From assembly GCA_005281725.1 (NCBI GenBank), contig SSBO01000012.1, forward strand, positions 4,789,564 through 4,853,563: DNA of 64,000 bases, read 5' to 3'. Below, piece by piece: positions 23,088 to 36,800 of this stretch. Under the pieces are notes generated by a model. The model was not told the DNA's origin and did not search any database. It worked only from the letters and a program-made list of their open reading frames with translations. A program made the position numbers and the translations under genes. Origin of the DNA: Wuchereria bancrofti. Lineage: Eukaryota > Nematoda > Chromadorea > Rhabditida > Onchocercidae. The first letter of the stretch is position 1, and each line of letters begins with the position of its first letter.

Positions 23088-26000
23088 ATGGTTAAGAAAA
23101 GCAAGAGTCGCAAAAAAGTGAGGAAGATTAAAAGCAGAAGCTCCGCTGTGCAGACACTATCAGCGAGAAAAAGTCGTTTAACACATGAGGTCTCAAGTAA
23201 TGACAGCTCAAACGCACGGGTTGAAGCACAGCCAATGTGCAACCCTATCTTATTATGGAGTAACTCTATAACGGAAAATATCAGCCGAACGCCAAGAGGA
23301 AACATTAACCGTAATGAAATGTCCCCGGAGTGTAAGAACTTTACCTGTGATCTTACTAATGTTTTCATAGCAAGAGATAAAAGTTGCAGGTGTACTTGAT
23401 ATCCACTACTAACGCAAGAAGCATCACTGTGACTAACTGTAACGATGTTAATGTTTACTGCTTTTTTTCACATATTTTTTTGAAATGTTTGTTGAAGATC
23501 TATATAAGTCAGTTCCACAATTTTAACGTAATGTTACTACAATACGGAATTAAATGTTCAAGCTATTTGCAAGATAAGATAAAATCACTGTCTCTTCAAA
23601 ATGCATAGCTTGATACAGCAGTAGTGGAAGCACAAACTTTTTAAAGTAACAGAGTGATTTTTTCGATTTTTCAGTGTTGAAATGGAAATTCAAATACAAA
23701 TAGAAATAAATAAATTCAAATATTTTAGATGCAAGGTTAAAGGAGTATAGGTTATTAGCCACTGACTATCATAGTAAAGGTGATCAAAAGTTTCTGGAAC
23801 GAGATTTTCGTGGAGCTTATGCTGATTTTTTATGTGCAATGAAGATACTAGGCGAGCACGGGAATATCAGCGATGAATTTGGAAGAGATATGAAAATGTT
23901 GCGAGTATATCAGGATAAATGTTGCATTTGTTTCTGGGTACTCTATAGGATGGAGAGAAATCAAGTCTCTTTTTTCCAGTTTCCATGAAAACTAATTTAA
24001 ATTGCATTGGTTTTCGCTGTTGGTATTATTGTGAAATTGAAATTTTAATTGAGTGTAGTGGAAAATCGGAAATTTGCACTGACACGAAGTCTAATTTTAA
24101 CTTATTTTTCTTAAATAAAATCAAATGACATCTATCACGTATTTACTGAATATACAAGTGAAAAATAATTATAGTAATATACATTTTTTAGTTCTATGTA
24201 CTTTTCTAGAGTCTTCTCACCAAGTGTTTTGAGTGTTATAATCAGCTGATTGAGAAAGATTCGACTCATGCTTTTTGGTACAAAAGACGAGCAATTCTTT
24301 TGCGCGACGAATGTCACAACTATAAATTAGCTTATAAAGGCCAGTTTTAATTTCTTACCATTGTTCTGTAAAGTAATCATTTATTGTTGTATATCAATCT
24401 TTGATTTTAACTGCACCCTACTGAAGAAAGATCATAATGCTTTTGTGTCTTAGTTGCTCCAATCGTTAGAAAGCTTTCAATGTTTCTTGTCATTTCTGGC
24501 TCACATATGGCAGTCTTTCGGACTTTTTGGAGCTTGTAGAATATATCTAGCAGTATTGCAATATTGTTCAGCACTGCATCTTAATTCTCAGTTGAAAGTC
24601 CCATTCCAATCATCATACTGAAGTATTAAGAAGAGAAAAAGATAAAAAAAAGTTTTCAATAGCTAACAGCATTATTAGATTTTGTGTTATTTACGACACT
24701 GATGAAGGAGTATCGTTTGATAGTAGCAAAGGAAGAAGTGAGTGATACCATTTATTGTTTTCGAGAAACATCGAAGATGGCATGGTCGTTAGAAAAAGAA
24801 AAAGTAAGCCTTAATTTTTGATATAATCACCAAATTACAGTTGTTAATAGAAATTCAGGATATCAAGAACACCACGAATGCCCGAGCGTTCACTGTTGCC
24901 TTTCAGATTGCTACTGTTATTACTTACCGGCATGAAGGAGATAGCCATTTTCACAGATAAGGCGAATATGACCTTCGTTTTCTCAAAATTCTTTTATATA
25001 ATACTAGTTACCAAATATTTATGAAATATCCAATCAGTATCCATAAAAGTGGTAAATCCATATGAAATATCTATCCAAAAAATAAGGGAAAAACAATTGG
25101 AAATTGAACAGATAAGAATTCAGCGGTGAAAAGTGAACATTTAATATATAAATGCGTATAAGTTTAACTGCTGACTGCTAGCTTAATGCCCTTTTTTGGA
25201 AATAACAAAGGCAATCTCATTATCAATGAAATCTACCAGAATACTCTACCAAATTTACTATCAAATTATCAAATTTACCAGGATACTCCTGATGTCACAT
25301 CATCTCAGGGTTGGTAGAATGAATAAAATGCAAAGTCTCAGAATGCACTCAAAAACTATGCATATTTGCATTGCTACTTAATTGAAGAAATCTCGTAATT
25401 TAGCAGAGAGCCAAAAAGCCCTTCTTAACTTCGGATTGGATAAATTTGTGGGCTCTATGTCCATGTGACGATATACTACTCGAAGACTTGTTATCTGTTC
25501 GTGAAGAAGACAGAAATCCCCAGAACAAATCCACACTCGCTGAAAGGTCGTAATTCCCATTTTATTTGTCTAATTTCAAAACCTATCTTAGTGACCGTAA
25601 TAGGGAGAGGTTTTCTTCTTTTTTTTTCGGATGAAATTTTGGACGAAATGATGATCATCGGAAATGACAACTTATTTAATGACCTTCCGACGGAAATGAC
25701 AACTTATAGTGACAGTACGTCTTACATGGTCTTTTGTTGTAATGATTTATTTCAGTAGGCTGATTTCTTGTGCCTTGTCTTGGCAGACTATAATAGAATA
25801 CCCTTCTAACTCATCAAACGCTTTTGAAAGAATTTCCTATCGGAAACTATCTTTCAATCTGATGTTTAATCGCCTTAATTCTATTCGTAATCACAAAAAT
25901 TCTACAAATAATTGGTTTAAAAAATTTTTTCTCAACCTTTCTTTGTTTTAAGAAGTTTTGTTTTTATTAGATTCAGTTGAATCACTGCGCCCTTTCTCCT

Positions 26001-28927
26001 TTTTACTTATATCAATCATTGTAGTGCTTATAAGAATGCTCTGAAGCAAACGGCTCGAGGATATCATAGTATGGTTGTTGACACATTACTTGATGCATAT
26101 GCAGAGAGACAAGGAATTTATAGATCCGAAGCATTTCTGCTGCTCTCGTTAATTTATTCGCAAATTTGCGACAATAAGGTAAAAGCCTTCCAAATACTTC
26201 GTTTAAAAATTAAACGAAACTAAAGTGTAAATGAGAGTTGACATATATATAAAGCTGCATAATCATCTCTGTCCAAAACTGGGATTTAGCTGGTAGCTTT
26301 GTTGATTTGTTTCTGATATTTATCTCAGTAAAGTTTTCAGTTTCTTTTAGCAGCAGAAATTTCAGGTTGATTATTATTTGGACACTTTTATAGTCCTTTG
26401 GGAAGTTGATCAGTATAAAGTGCCACTTCCTCGACGAAAGCAAATTTTTATGCGATACATGAGCTTAGCGCGCGCTCTGCCATCATCGCCTTTTGAGTAA
26501 GGAAAATAGATGATATACAAAAACAATTTTTAATAGCATTTCAAAGCTTCTTGTATAAATTTGCTTGCCGATGCGTTCTGGCAGAAGACGTATTAGCGGA
26601 ACATAAACTAAGACCTGTCCTTCTAAATAGTATCCCTACTCTCCGGATTGAAAATTGACAGACTTCTATCAAATACAATATTTTTTAAAGGAATCTCGAC
26701 TTATCAATGTTTTCATCCGAAGAACAAGCACAGTTTTATACACAAACAGCGCTCACAATAATTTTACGCTTGCAACTTTTGGGAGGTACAGTGGAAGAAC
26801 GAGTGGAAATGAATATATCGAATTTGATCAAGTTGGAGAATGTTGAAAATTTATGTGATCGAGCCATCAAGGCCGACAGACAGTTTTTACACACTGGGTT
26901 AGTTCATTGGGCTACAACTTTGCCATCCCTAATATCTTTGAAAACAACCATGTATTCTATTGCTGAATCTCTGAACTGAGAATATTGGACTAAAATCATA
27001 TTTCCTGAAACATCCGTAAGACGACGTTCCGTATTATCGAGATGATATACTGTTCACTTGTATCGATCTGGCTTCTTGGTTATGTCCCACTATATTTTCA
27101 ATAGCATTCCTTACGAGTTTGTACAGGTGAAACAGAACACATTGTTTTTGAGTGTGTCTCATTTCCCAATTTTTGTTACAGCGTAGACTAATATACACCG
27201 AACAAATGCTCTATGAAGCCAAGAAAAAGAAATTATGCTATGTTTAAGAACAATGTTTGGCGATTAGATGAAATTAGAGTCTTTTTAAATTGAAATGGAG
27301 TACATTCATGTTTAGCATGCTGAGAGAATATACGGTGGTGGAGATAGCATTGATTGATAATATAAGCAATCATTCTGCCCGCGCACTCGCTTCACTTAAA
27401 GAATACATTGAAGCAATTCAGGACAAATTCAAACCTAAGGATCGTTCTTTTTCCTTATGGTGTCTTTTTTCTGTAAGCACCACCAGTTTTTAAGTTTTTC
27501 TAATGATAGTAATTAATTCCCTTATGAACTGTATAGATCGACAATATTTTGATAGGCAAAGATAAGTGGAGCTTTTTTTTGTTTTCCTAGTCGTTATTCC
27601 GATGCTCATCACATGGTAAAAACTTCTAGGCTCATTTTATTAACCGAGACATTGATGAAGCAATAAAATACGGCATGGAATTAGAGAAAGATTTGTTATT
27701 TCCTGGTTTTATTGCATCTTTTCTTTTGTAAGTTTTCGGTCTTTTTTCAAACTTTCTCTTGACTATTTTAAAGTAATGGCTTGGCGTTTTGAGCTATGAA
27801 ACAAATTATACAAAGATTTTCAGAGAGAACAAATGTCCTGCAGGAGAAAATATCGATACAGAAAATATTTTAAATTGGATAGGCAAAGTTGAGGAACGAC
27901 TTAAGGATGACCCCGAATATTTTCGTTTATATTTAAACGTCACTGAACTCTACCATCGTTTGTTAGTATTTTTCAGTTTCTGCTTTTCTTATGTGTTTGA
28001 AATTATTGCTGCATATTATTATGATTATGATATGTCATTCCTTCTCTTTTTCACCAGTCTCTTTTTTTAATTAAGCTCGTTGCATCATTTGTTCGCAATA
28101 AATATTCAACCCATGTCACTACATGATCTTCGGTTAAGTTTCCGTACTCTCCTATCCAGTTTCTCTAACTCATTTTTAATTATAAGAGAACAATACTGAA
28201 TTATTGGAATTATCTGTATGTTCATTTCGTTTTAACCTTAGTATTTATACTTTTCTAACTATTCTTGAGTGAGTAGCAGTAATTCTTTTTTTCACTACAC
28301 TTTGAGTATAAAGAATGCCTAAATATTTATGAATCCAAATATGAATACAAATCAGTAAATATTAATAAATATAGTTTTATATTTTTAATGTATTTATATA
28401 ATTTTTCAAATCCTTTTATAACTGCCAGAACTGTTCATAATTTAGAGATTTCAATGAAGAAGCAAGCGTATGTGCAAATTTAGCTATAAAATATTGGCCA
28501 GCTCATATCTTCGAAGGGCGATTGGAACAACTGGTAAGAAATGCGGTGGTGCTGGAAGCTCTTATGGAAGCTGAAAAGAAACTCAGAAGTTTAAGAACCT
28601 GTAGGATATTATTATCATTACCAATGTTAACTTGAACTTTATTTGGGTGAAATAAGCGATCTGTATTCAGTTAGTGAAATGGAAAAAGAACTGGAGGAAA
28701 GATTATACAAGGATCCAAAAGCGTCCGGTAGTGTTAACGAAATGCTTGGAAAAGAGCTCATGTCAAATGATGTATCAGAACTCAGTAAATCCCGTTTATT
28801 TGTGTGTTTAAATCATTCCAATATATTATTACTAAATACATATTGTTTAAAATTTAAAATATTGGTTTGTCCATTTCCACCCATCAGTTTTTCTATTGCT
28901 ATACACCCAACCGCAATTCAGAATTGA
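23088..28927 (+). CDS. Unrecognised TPR-like helical protein
   Basis: About 14 exons: 23088-23391, 23729-23904 (or 23937), 24210 to about 24340, 24454-24597, 24663-24803, 25404-25546, 26025-26178, 26366-26496, 26691-26897, 27316-27472, 27630-27727, 27794-27961, 28446-28600, 28671-28927. Phases agree except at the end of exon 3, where no GT donor fits the phase. The product is about 790 residues. A basic Lys/Arg/Ser-rich start (KKSKSRKKVRKIKSRSS) is followed by TPR-like helical pairs (FRGAYADFLCAMKIL, CFECYNQLIEKD with HAFWYKRRAILLRDE, EASVCANLAIKYWP). The middle (residues about 280-560) is helical with no motif I know. No signal peptide or membrane span is seen. Function is unknown; protein scaffolding is only a guess from the repeats. 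The C-terminal end is uncertain, since a donor-like gtgtgt at 28799 could extend it. Confidence 0.7.
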
Positions 28928-30896
28928 TCTTATTTAAAAAGCTATCCCCTGGACTGTTGCGGATCTCAACCGTACTTTCTAACACCCTTAGATAAGATAG
29001 ATATGATTTTTAAAAATACTAATCAATAAACTTTGGATATTTGCATACAAGTGATTTTGGCCATACTATATCAAGAAAGAACAGATGATAAAGAGGTAGA
29101 TGGGTGGTTTCGTTAATAAGTGTAGCTGGATAACAGAAAGGATTCTAACCTTTAATAAAGTTGTTTAAAATATTTGTAAAGGTAGTTCAAATAACGATAA
29201 AATCAGCGGATATGCTACATTTGATTATTCTTCACAATCTTAATTTGTTTAATATTTTATAAGAATTTACATTAGTCATACAGAAATCTTACTACAGCAA
29301 ACAAGAGCTCTTTACTGCTTCCCACGTTCGATTTGCTACCATATCTATGTTTAACCGCCTTCAAAATGTTTAAGACAGAATCGGTGCCTTCACTACAGTG
29401 CGATCTTTCCTTACCACTCAACATGTTTATCTCTTTTCTATTACATGGAATTCAAAAATGCCCACCCCAGTACCAGTCATCTCTTTCTGACTGATCAGGC
29501 TGCCAATTCTCCTACAGATATACTATGCCTTTTCTGCTTCCGTTACCATAACATTCAGTCACACTCCAAAATGACACATTAATATCACGTCTGATTCGTT
29601 ACCCCTAAAAACGCATCAAAGTTGATCGGAGAGACTAACATATTTACTCATCATGTAGTTGTATGGAAACATTTTTCAAAGATTGTAAAATTTTTTTTGA
29701 ATTATAAATTATTTTCAGATGCAAAAATTAAGGCAGTATAAATGTTGGACCCCTCCGATTAAAATACAATAATGTCAGAAGCGGCAAGTTGAGTAGGTAG
29801 AAGATTCTCCAAATGCGGCATTCAAAACCCAAGCAAATATGAATGCGCCCAGAAAATTCTTACGAAGATGACTTTTTCTTTTTTTTTTAACTTTTAGAGA
29901 ATATCAACTTTGCTTTTTTTTCGTGAATATTTCAAGGGGGGTTTAATCATAAAAACATACTTTTTTTTGTTTGTATACTGGCAATTGCAGTTTATTCTTG
30001 TATTTAATAGGTGATACATGTGTGCTAGCAGATTAATGATTTAGTCTAAAAAATGCTTTGGACTGAAAAAATTTTCCAAATTTTTCAAAATAGTTGAACT
30101 GTTGCTTACAAAAAAGTGTTAAGCAGGGTGACAGATGTTTTCGTTTTAGTGATTTGTGAAAGAAACAATATCTATCTTTAGTAGTGTATGTTTTGTTTCA
30201 CTAATTTATGTCAGAACAGTGTATTTTGTTGCAACTGTAGCTGTTTTGTTTTTATTTATTATTTTTCGGAATATTCAATTCATTGATGATAAATATATAC
30301 TCTTTCGTCCACCAAAGATATTTATTGTGTTACAGACCAAAATCCTGACAGAACAAAAAAAAGAAAATTAACAAATAGGCTAAATAATTTTGAAAAAGGT
30401 TTTTTATCTCAAATTGAAATCCTTGGCTGAGGAAGGAGTTGTTCTGCATCTGAGAAATACAGCCTCCTCAGCCAATGTTTATTTTTACATAACTACAGAA
30501 ATGACTGGCAAAGAAATAAATGGTCTCAATTCATCTTGTGTAATGAAAACTAAGCATCAGATCAGACATTTTAAATTTACTTAAAAATCTAACAGTTTCT
30601 TTCTTGAAAGTGGTAAGAATAGAAAATTTGTGATTAAAGCAGCGAAATTTAGCCTCTCAAAGAAAAAAAAAATCAAGTCAGCACTGCTGTCATCAATTTT
30701 GTTGCCAGATATTGTGCCACCGCAAAGTAGAAGATGTTCGAAAAAGTATGGATATTACCGCTGGGTGCGAGCAATGATAATGAAGTGCGAGTAGAGCGTG
30801 GGCATGCATGGTAGCTTGCTATATCAAACATTGGGTTTTGTGTCTAAATCGGCAGCTACAAAGTCAGTACAGTGCTGTTCTCGACATGGGGAACGT
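28928..30896. other. Intergenic stretch
   Basis: No supported gene. Several T-rich runs (for example 29879-29890 and 29961-29968) and short open frames are present. One frame at 30156-30371 contains a hydrophobic stretch but lacks a credible start or splice context. The receptor promoter should be at the right edge. Confidence 0.5.
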
Positions 30897-33800
30897 ATGA
30901 TGACTCACTCTATGTCGATAAAGCTATACGTAGGCCTTCTAAAATTTGCCTGCTTTCTCTTCTGTTTTGTATCGTCCAGGTTATTATATGTATGTATGTA
31001 TATATATATATCATATAACATTTTTCAGTTTCCATCTTTGACAGCTCAACATTTTGAGTTTCATGGCCGATAAAGTGACATGAAAGCAAATCTCTTTACC
31101 ATCGCTATGTGTTATGCTCTCATCGAACGAGGTTATTTATTACTTTACCTACGAGACTCCATGGATTTAGCTTATATATTTGAGGGCCCATTTCAACAGA
31201 AACACCAAGTTAAAGTGCTCGGGAGAGCCAAGCATAATTTTGCCTCTTCGAAAGCGAAATAAACAATTAGAAAAATTTAGTTCTCGATATACATGACTAA
31301 ATCTCATGCGTTAAAAATACGAATGTATTATGTCGTCATTTTTATGCTTTTTTAGCGGTGTTAACAAAAGTTCCAGTGTTAGCTCGACAACGAAAAACTA
31401 TCACACAACTAACACTGGACGTCGACAAAACTATGATCACGTCAGCAACGGAAATTGTTTCTGGTATTGATGAATCGTTCCCCGTTCTCATCGCGTTGGA
31501 CGTTAACAGGGTTTGAAATTATATTTTTGGAAACTAGCTGAAGGGAGAGCGTAATTTATATAGGTATACCATTCGTTAACTGGGTAATACCAAAACTTTG
31601 GTACGGGTCTCTTTCTTATTTAACTAAGCATGTATGTAGCATTAGCTGCATCATCTATTTCTACTGCTGATTGATAAAGAAAAAGCCTGAGGCATTATAC
31701 TTCTTCCAGTATTTTGATCTTTAGTGATATACGTTCCACTCGACTAAAATTCCTTTTTGTATTAATACGAATAGCGTGGAAAGAACCACATTCCATTTGT
31801 TAATACTGCTTGACTAAAGTTTTAGTACTTAATAGTTTTTATAATAAAAAAATGTGTTTTCGAAATATTTAATATTAACCAGTGTCAAACTGTAACTGTA
31901 GGCAACTCTTACTGCAGAACATTTTGGCCTATATGGAAAGCTGGCAGCGCTCATCTAGTGGTAACATCCGCGTGATTGCCCTGGATAACAGCACAGTTCC
32001 AGCATACATACACCGCAGTAGTGGTGTTACAGAAGAAACAGTTACTTCACTTGCTATCGACTGGGTAACTGGCAAACTGTATGTACCTTTTTAAATTTTT
32101 TTCATATTCGATGTCTTGAAGTGGGAAAAGTAGTTTGCTTGTCTTACGTTGGTATTCGCATTCTCCATGGAAGCAAGTTGCAACATCAGGAAAGGAATAT
32201 TTGGAAAATATTCAATTAGCTGAGCCTTGTCAAAATATCTCTTTAATAATCTAAAAGTCATTTCACTACTTTTTAAACTCAATTTCTTAACCCATTCCAA
32301 AGACCTAGCCGTATGGATGGATACTTGTAGAATACTTATAACTACAAGTTAATTCTAAATTTTCGCATACTATATATCACTAATTTTTAGATGGGCACGA
32401 ATCAAAATTAATGCTTTCTAAGCTTTAACACGGTTCAAATTCCGAAAAAGCTTTTAAAAATTATGGACAACTACTCTTGACGAAAAATATTTTTTTCTTT
32501 TTTTGTGTGCGGTAGGTAGAACACTGTCAAAGGGAATCACAATCGGAAAAATGGAACTGAACGTCGATATAACATGGTAATTGAAGTGCGGTAACAGTTA
32601 TGCATATCTTTTAAGCTTGTGTCACTAAATGAAAGCAAGATTTTTTACGGAAACTTTTTAAGATACGTGGGTGTTGAAACAGCTAGTATACATAATGCTG
32701 GACGCATAGAAGTATGTCCTTTGGATGGCCAGACTACTTGTGCTATTGTATTGCATTCTAGTTTTGAAAATCAGGATTCTCGAGTTGATGCCCTTCATTC
32801 TCTTGTACTTGACCCAGTTGATGGGTAATAATTTTTCTGATTTATTACTTACAATCCGCCAAAAAACCAGATTTGTTTTAAGAAGTGCTACATATTTAGT
32901 ACTCGCAGTTTGCTTGAATTCGTGCTGAATGAATTTATATCGTTTGTAAATTCAAATTCGAATGAACTTTATTGTTGTTCAAACTTATCACTTCTTCATT
33001 ACCAACTTTTTTGACAGCTATATGTATTGGTTGAATCGTGTGCATAAACGTATTGAACGGGCGTGGATGGACGGTCGACATCACGATCCTCATTGTTTTA
33101 AAGATGATACTACTGGTGTGGTTGCTACATCTGCTCTTACTCTTGAACAGGTGAATCTACTTTCCAAAATGTGTGATTGTAAATGTTTGCAAGAAATTGT
33201 TTATGTACGTTTTGCAACAACAGTTAGTTGTAGATCTCTTTTTAATATAACTAAGGAATAAACAGGGTTTTTCTGTCATTCATTTCAACACATATGTTAA
33301 GAGTAAGACCACCTCATATTGGAATAAGGGGTATTGATCTGATGAAAAAGGTTTCGATCCAGTTGTAGTCATGTTCTATTGTAGGTTGTTTGAGTGAAGA
33401 ATGAAATTGTCGGAGCGTTACTTATCAGAATGTATATGTTTAAGGGACTATGGTAATCGATCAGTATCAGGTTCTTCGTTTTTTTTAAAAAAAATCTTAA
33501 GTGATTTTAAGGTAAGTCGGATGTTGTACTATGTTCGTACTCGGACATCGTTGGACGAATCACAAATTTGGAGCTGTTCATTATATGATCGTGAATCGTG
33601 CCGAGCAGTTGCCAGTAAAGTGAACGCCTTCTACCTCGATGTTTTCAGTGTAGGTAGTTGGTTCGGAAATCATTTCTGTTTTGCATAAAAATATTTATTT
33701 GAGAATCATGTGGTCGCAAGCCGTATGAAATTTCTATAATCGAATATCTTTCCCGCCAGTAAAATTTTGGCCCTTATGTCTCTTTTTAAAAAAAACATAA

Positions 33801-36800
33801 TTAAGGCTTATTTGATATGGTCATCAGTGACAAATCAGAACTCCGGCATAACAGTATGTGAGAAAATGGACTGTGATCGTACAATTCGTGAAATGGTCAA
33901 TTCAAGTGGTGTTGAAGCTCTCGTTGTATTCGATGAACAGGTTCAACCACTGAGTAAGTTTCAGACATTGCTTTCTAAATCAGTTCACTGTGTATTTGTG
34001 TTGTGAAATTGATTTATTTGAAGTTCCTAGTGACGCTGATGTGAAAATACTAATGCATATTCCTAAAAACTACAAGTATTAACTCTGGACGTTATTCTGT
34101 CAAAAATCTTTTTCTTATTTCAGAGCAGTCGTTGAATCCTTGTGGATCAAAAAACGGTGGTTGTTCACACATTTGCGTTCTGATTCCTGGTGCACCATGG
34201 CGATCTTGCCTGTGCCCGGTGGGAGTGCGTCTTCTTCAAGATCGCTTAACTTGTTCACCTAATGGTAACTGACAATTTTCAGTTTTATTTCTAAAAGTCA
34301 CTAAACAACTTGGTGATAGTAATGTTCATTTATGAGCGATGGATTTCCGAACACTGTACTGGGCAGATAAAGACGTTTTATTATGATCTAAGCTACATTT
34401 TTATCTGATATTTACGTAACTAAAAGTCTGTCTTTTTGAAGAATTGATAAGATAATGTGGTTCTCTCTATCCTGTTTCAGATTTTTAGTGCTTTGTGATG
34501 CTAATTTGCAAAATTGATGCAAGTTATGTTAGAAAATATTCGAAGTTGTTAATTTTAGTGTTTACTGTCTTTGAAATTTCAGGAATAGAAAGTCTGTTAT
34601 ATGTGGCAACGACATCAGGCTTGATTTTTATTTCATTAGATACAGCCCATCATACACCTCTGCCACTCCCAAATGTAGCTTCTGAGATACGAGACACTAA
34701 AGTTGTGCATATCGATTTTGATCCAATCGATAAGAAGTTATTCATGATTGACGGAGACATGGGTGTTATTCGTAGGTGCAATCCAGATGGCACAGGAATG
34801 GAGGTTAGTTTTAGCTTGTGAAATTATATTTTGAATAACGTTAATTTTAGTTTTAGGCTACTGCTGAAAATTTTTGGTGTTTCCTGTTTCCAGGTCTTTG
34901 TTGAAGATTCAGATAAGCTAGCTTCCGATGCTCTGGCTGTTGATTGGCTGAATCGTAATTTATACTGGTTAGATAGTAACGTTGCACAAATCAAGGTTCC
35001 CAATGCACTTTTTTTTTCTAGTGATTATCTGTTTGTTACTTCTCAAATCTTATGTAGCAATTAGAAGAAGCTCAAACATTGTATTTGTTGAACAGACCTG
35101 TTTACTTCGCCTGTCATTTAGACCATTAGTAATTTGTACCGAATGCCAACAACAATCTCTTTCGGCTTGCTTGAAATTTTTCATCATATTTCGGCATTGT
35201 CTGGTCGTAACCATTTTCACTTCATGAAGTTTAAAGGTCGCTTTTATTGACGATGTACTCCTGGTTGTTTTTAATGTTTTTAACTTTGCTATGTTTAAAA
35301 TTTCTAGAAAATTTTTCCTTTCTATTTAGATGCAAAGCTTATCTAGCAAAGGACGACAGATAGTGATATCGCACGGATTGAAGCAGCCACGTGGTTTAGC
35401 TTTGGATCCAGATGGTGGTTATATGTTTTTTTCAGACTGGCACGAAAGCACGAGTCGTATCGAAAAAGCATGGCTAGATGGCTCACATAGGCGAGTGCTC
35501 GTATGTTTTTGTTCTGTTTCAAAAATTCCGTTCTTTTTGGTTATTGTTCCTCTCATGTATTAGTGTCTTGAATCATTTAAACAGAGAATAGTATAAACGT
35601 TCAGGTTTCGCTGGAGAAAAATACCTGGCCAAATGGAATTGTGGTTGATGCAAGGCATAAACGTTTATATTGGGCAGAAGGGAGTCGATCATTTATTAAG
35701 TCGGTAGCAGTTGATGGGAAGTTAGATGTTCAGGTTTTCGCAGAAAGTGTGAACCATCCGTATTCGCTTACTATATTAGGTTGCTTCGTTATATTCATTT
35801 GCGTGTATTGATATTTCTAGATCTTTTATGAAGACAAAGTTCTACAACTGTCCCGATCAAGATTTGATGAAAAGTGATGGTGTTAGTGTTGTCGAGCTTC
35901 ATTTCATATTGGTGTCATATTATTTTATCTCTCGAAACAAAGGATTTCTTTTCAACCGAGCACAACGGTTAAAATATTGTGTACAGACCGCTAAATGAAA
36001 AATGTGGAATCCTTTTAATTAATTGAGGAATTGATAAAGAACTGAAGTCATAAAGTTTTTTAATAAAAGGCATATTTTACTGAACGTGATAAGATTTCCA
36101 CTTACAGGTAATTCGTTATACTGCAATTCGCTGTATGGTCGTAAAATATCAGTGTTTCGTGTACCTCGGCACAATGAATCTTTTTTGGATGTGCAGTTAT
36201 CTGTGGTATCTGATTCTGTTATTTTTGGTCAGATGGGTATTCGAGCGGTTAGTCTAAATCATATCCCAGAGGGTGTTTCTCCATGTCAGACAAGTAATGG
36301 TGGATGTTCGCACATTTGTGTCAAGCTGTGAGTTTGTGAATTCGAAAATAATTTTAAAGCAATGAAGTTTATTATAGATTTCTATAAAATATTTGTTTTG
36401 GTATGTATTAGCAAATAAAATATTGCTGCAGTTTGTCAAGTGGATATTATCTAGCAAGTTATGTTGATTGAACTACTTCACTTCTTTTAAATAGGTGAAC
36501 ATATTAAAGGACTGTTTTCTAAATCGATAAGTGGTGCATTTTTTGCAGACCAAGTGGCAAAAGAGGCTGTGTTTGTCCGGTTGGCTATGAGTTGCAAGCA
36601 GATAATACAACATGCATTTTGCCTGCTGCATTTCTCATCTACACTCAAAGCCCTGCAGTGAATACAGCTAATAACATCATGCGAATTTCTTTGGAAACAG
36701 CTCCAGCTAATAATCATCTTATCAACATTGCTGATATGACATCAGCTCCAGTTAGCGTCGATATCAATCAGGTAACTGACTCGGTTTCTTATGTAACTGA

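Noticed and set aside
26547..26658. Coding-like frame FLYKFACRCVLAEDVLAEHK in the TPR gene.
   Set aside because: It can be entered in phase from the previous exon but offers no donor that fits the next exon; direct joining of 26496 to 26691 closes perfectly.
27181..27243. Frame RRLIYTEQMLYEAKKKK after a good acceptor in the TPR gene.
   Set aside because: Its phase fits neither neighbour; joining 26897 to 27316 is consistent. It might be an alternative exon but there is no positive support.
30156..30371. Frame with a signal-anchor-like stretch upstream of the receptor.
   Set aside because: It starts at GTG, has no donor in the phase needed for exon 31356, and the signal peptide at 30897 fits better.
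33401..33511. Open frame ending in a perfect gtaagt donor at 33512 in the receptor.
   Set aside because: The propeller sequence needs 33512 as an exon start (VSRMLYYV) joined to 33150; the upstream frame does not resemble a propeller blade.
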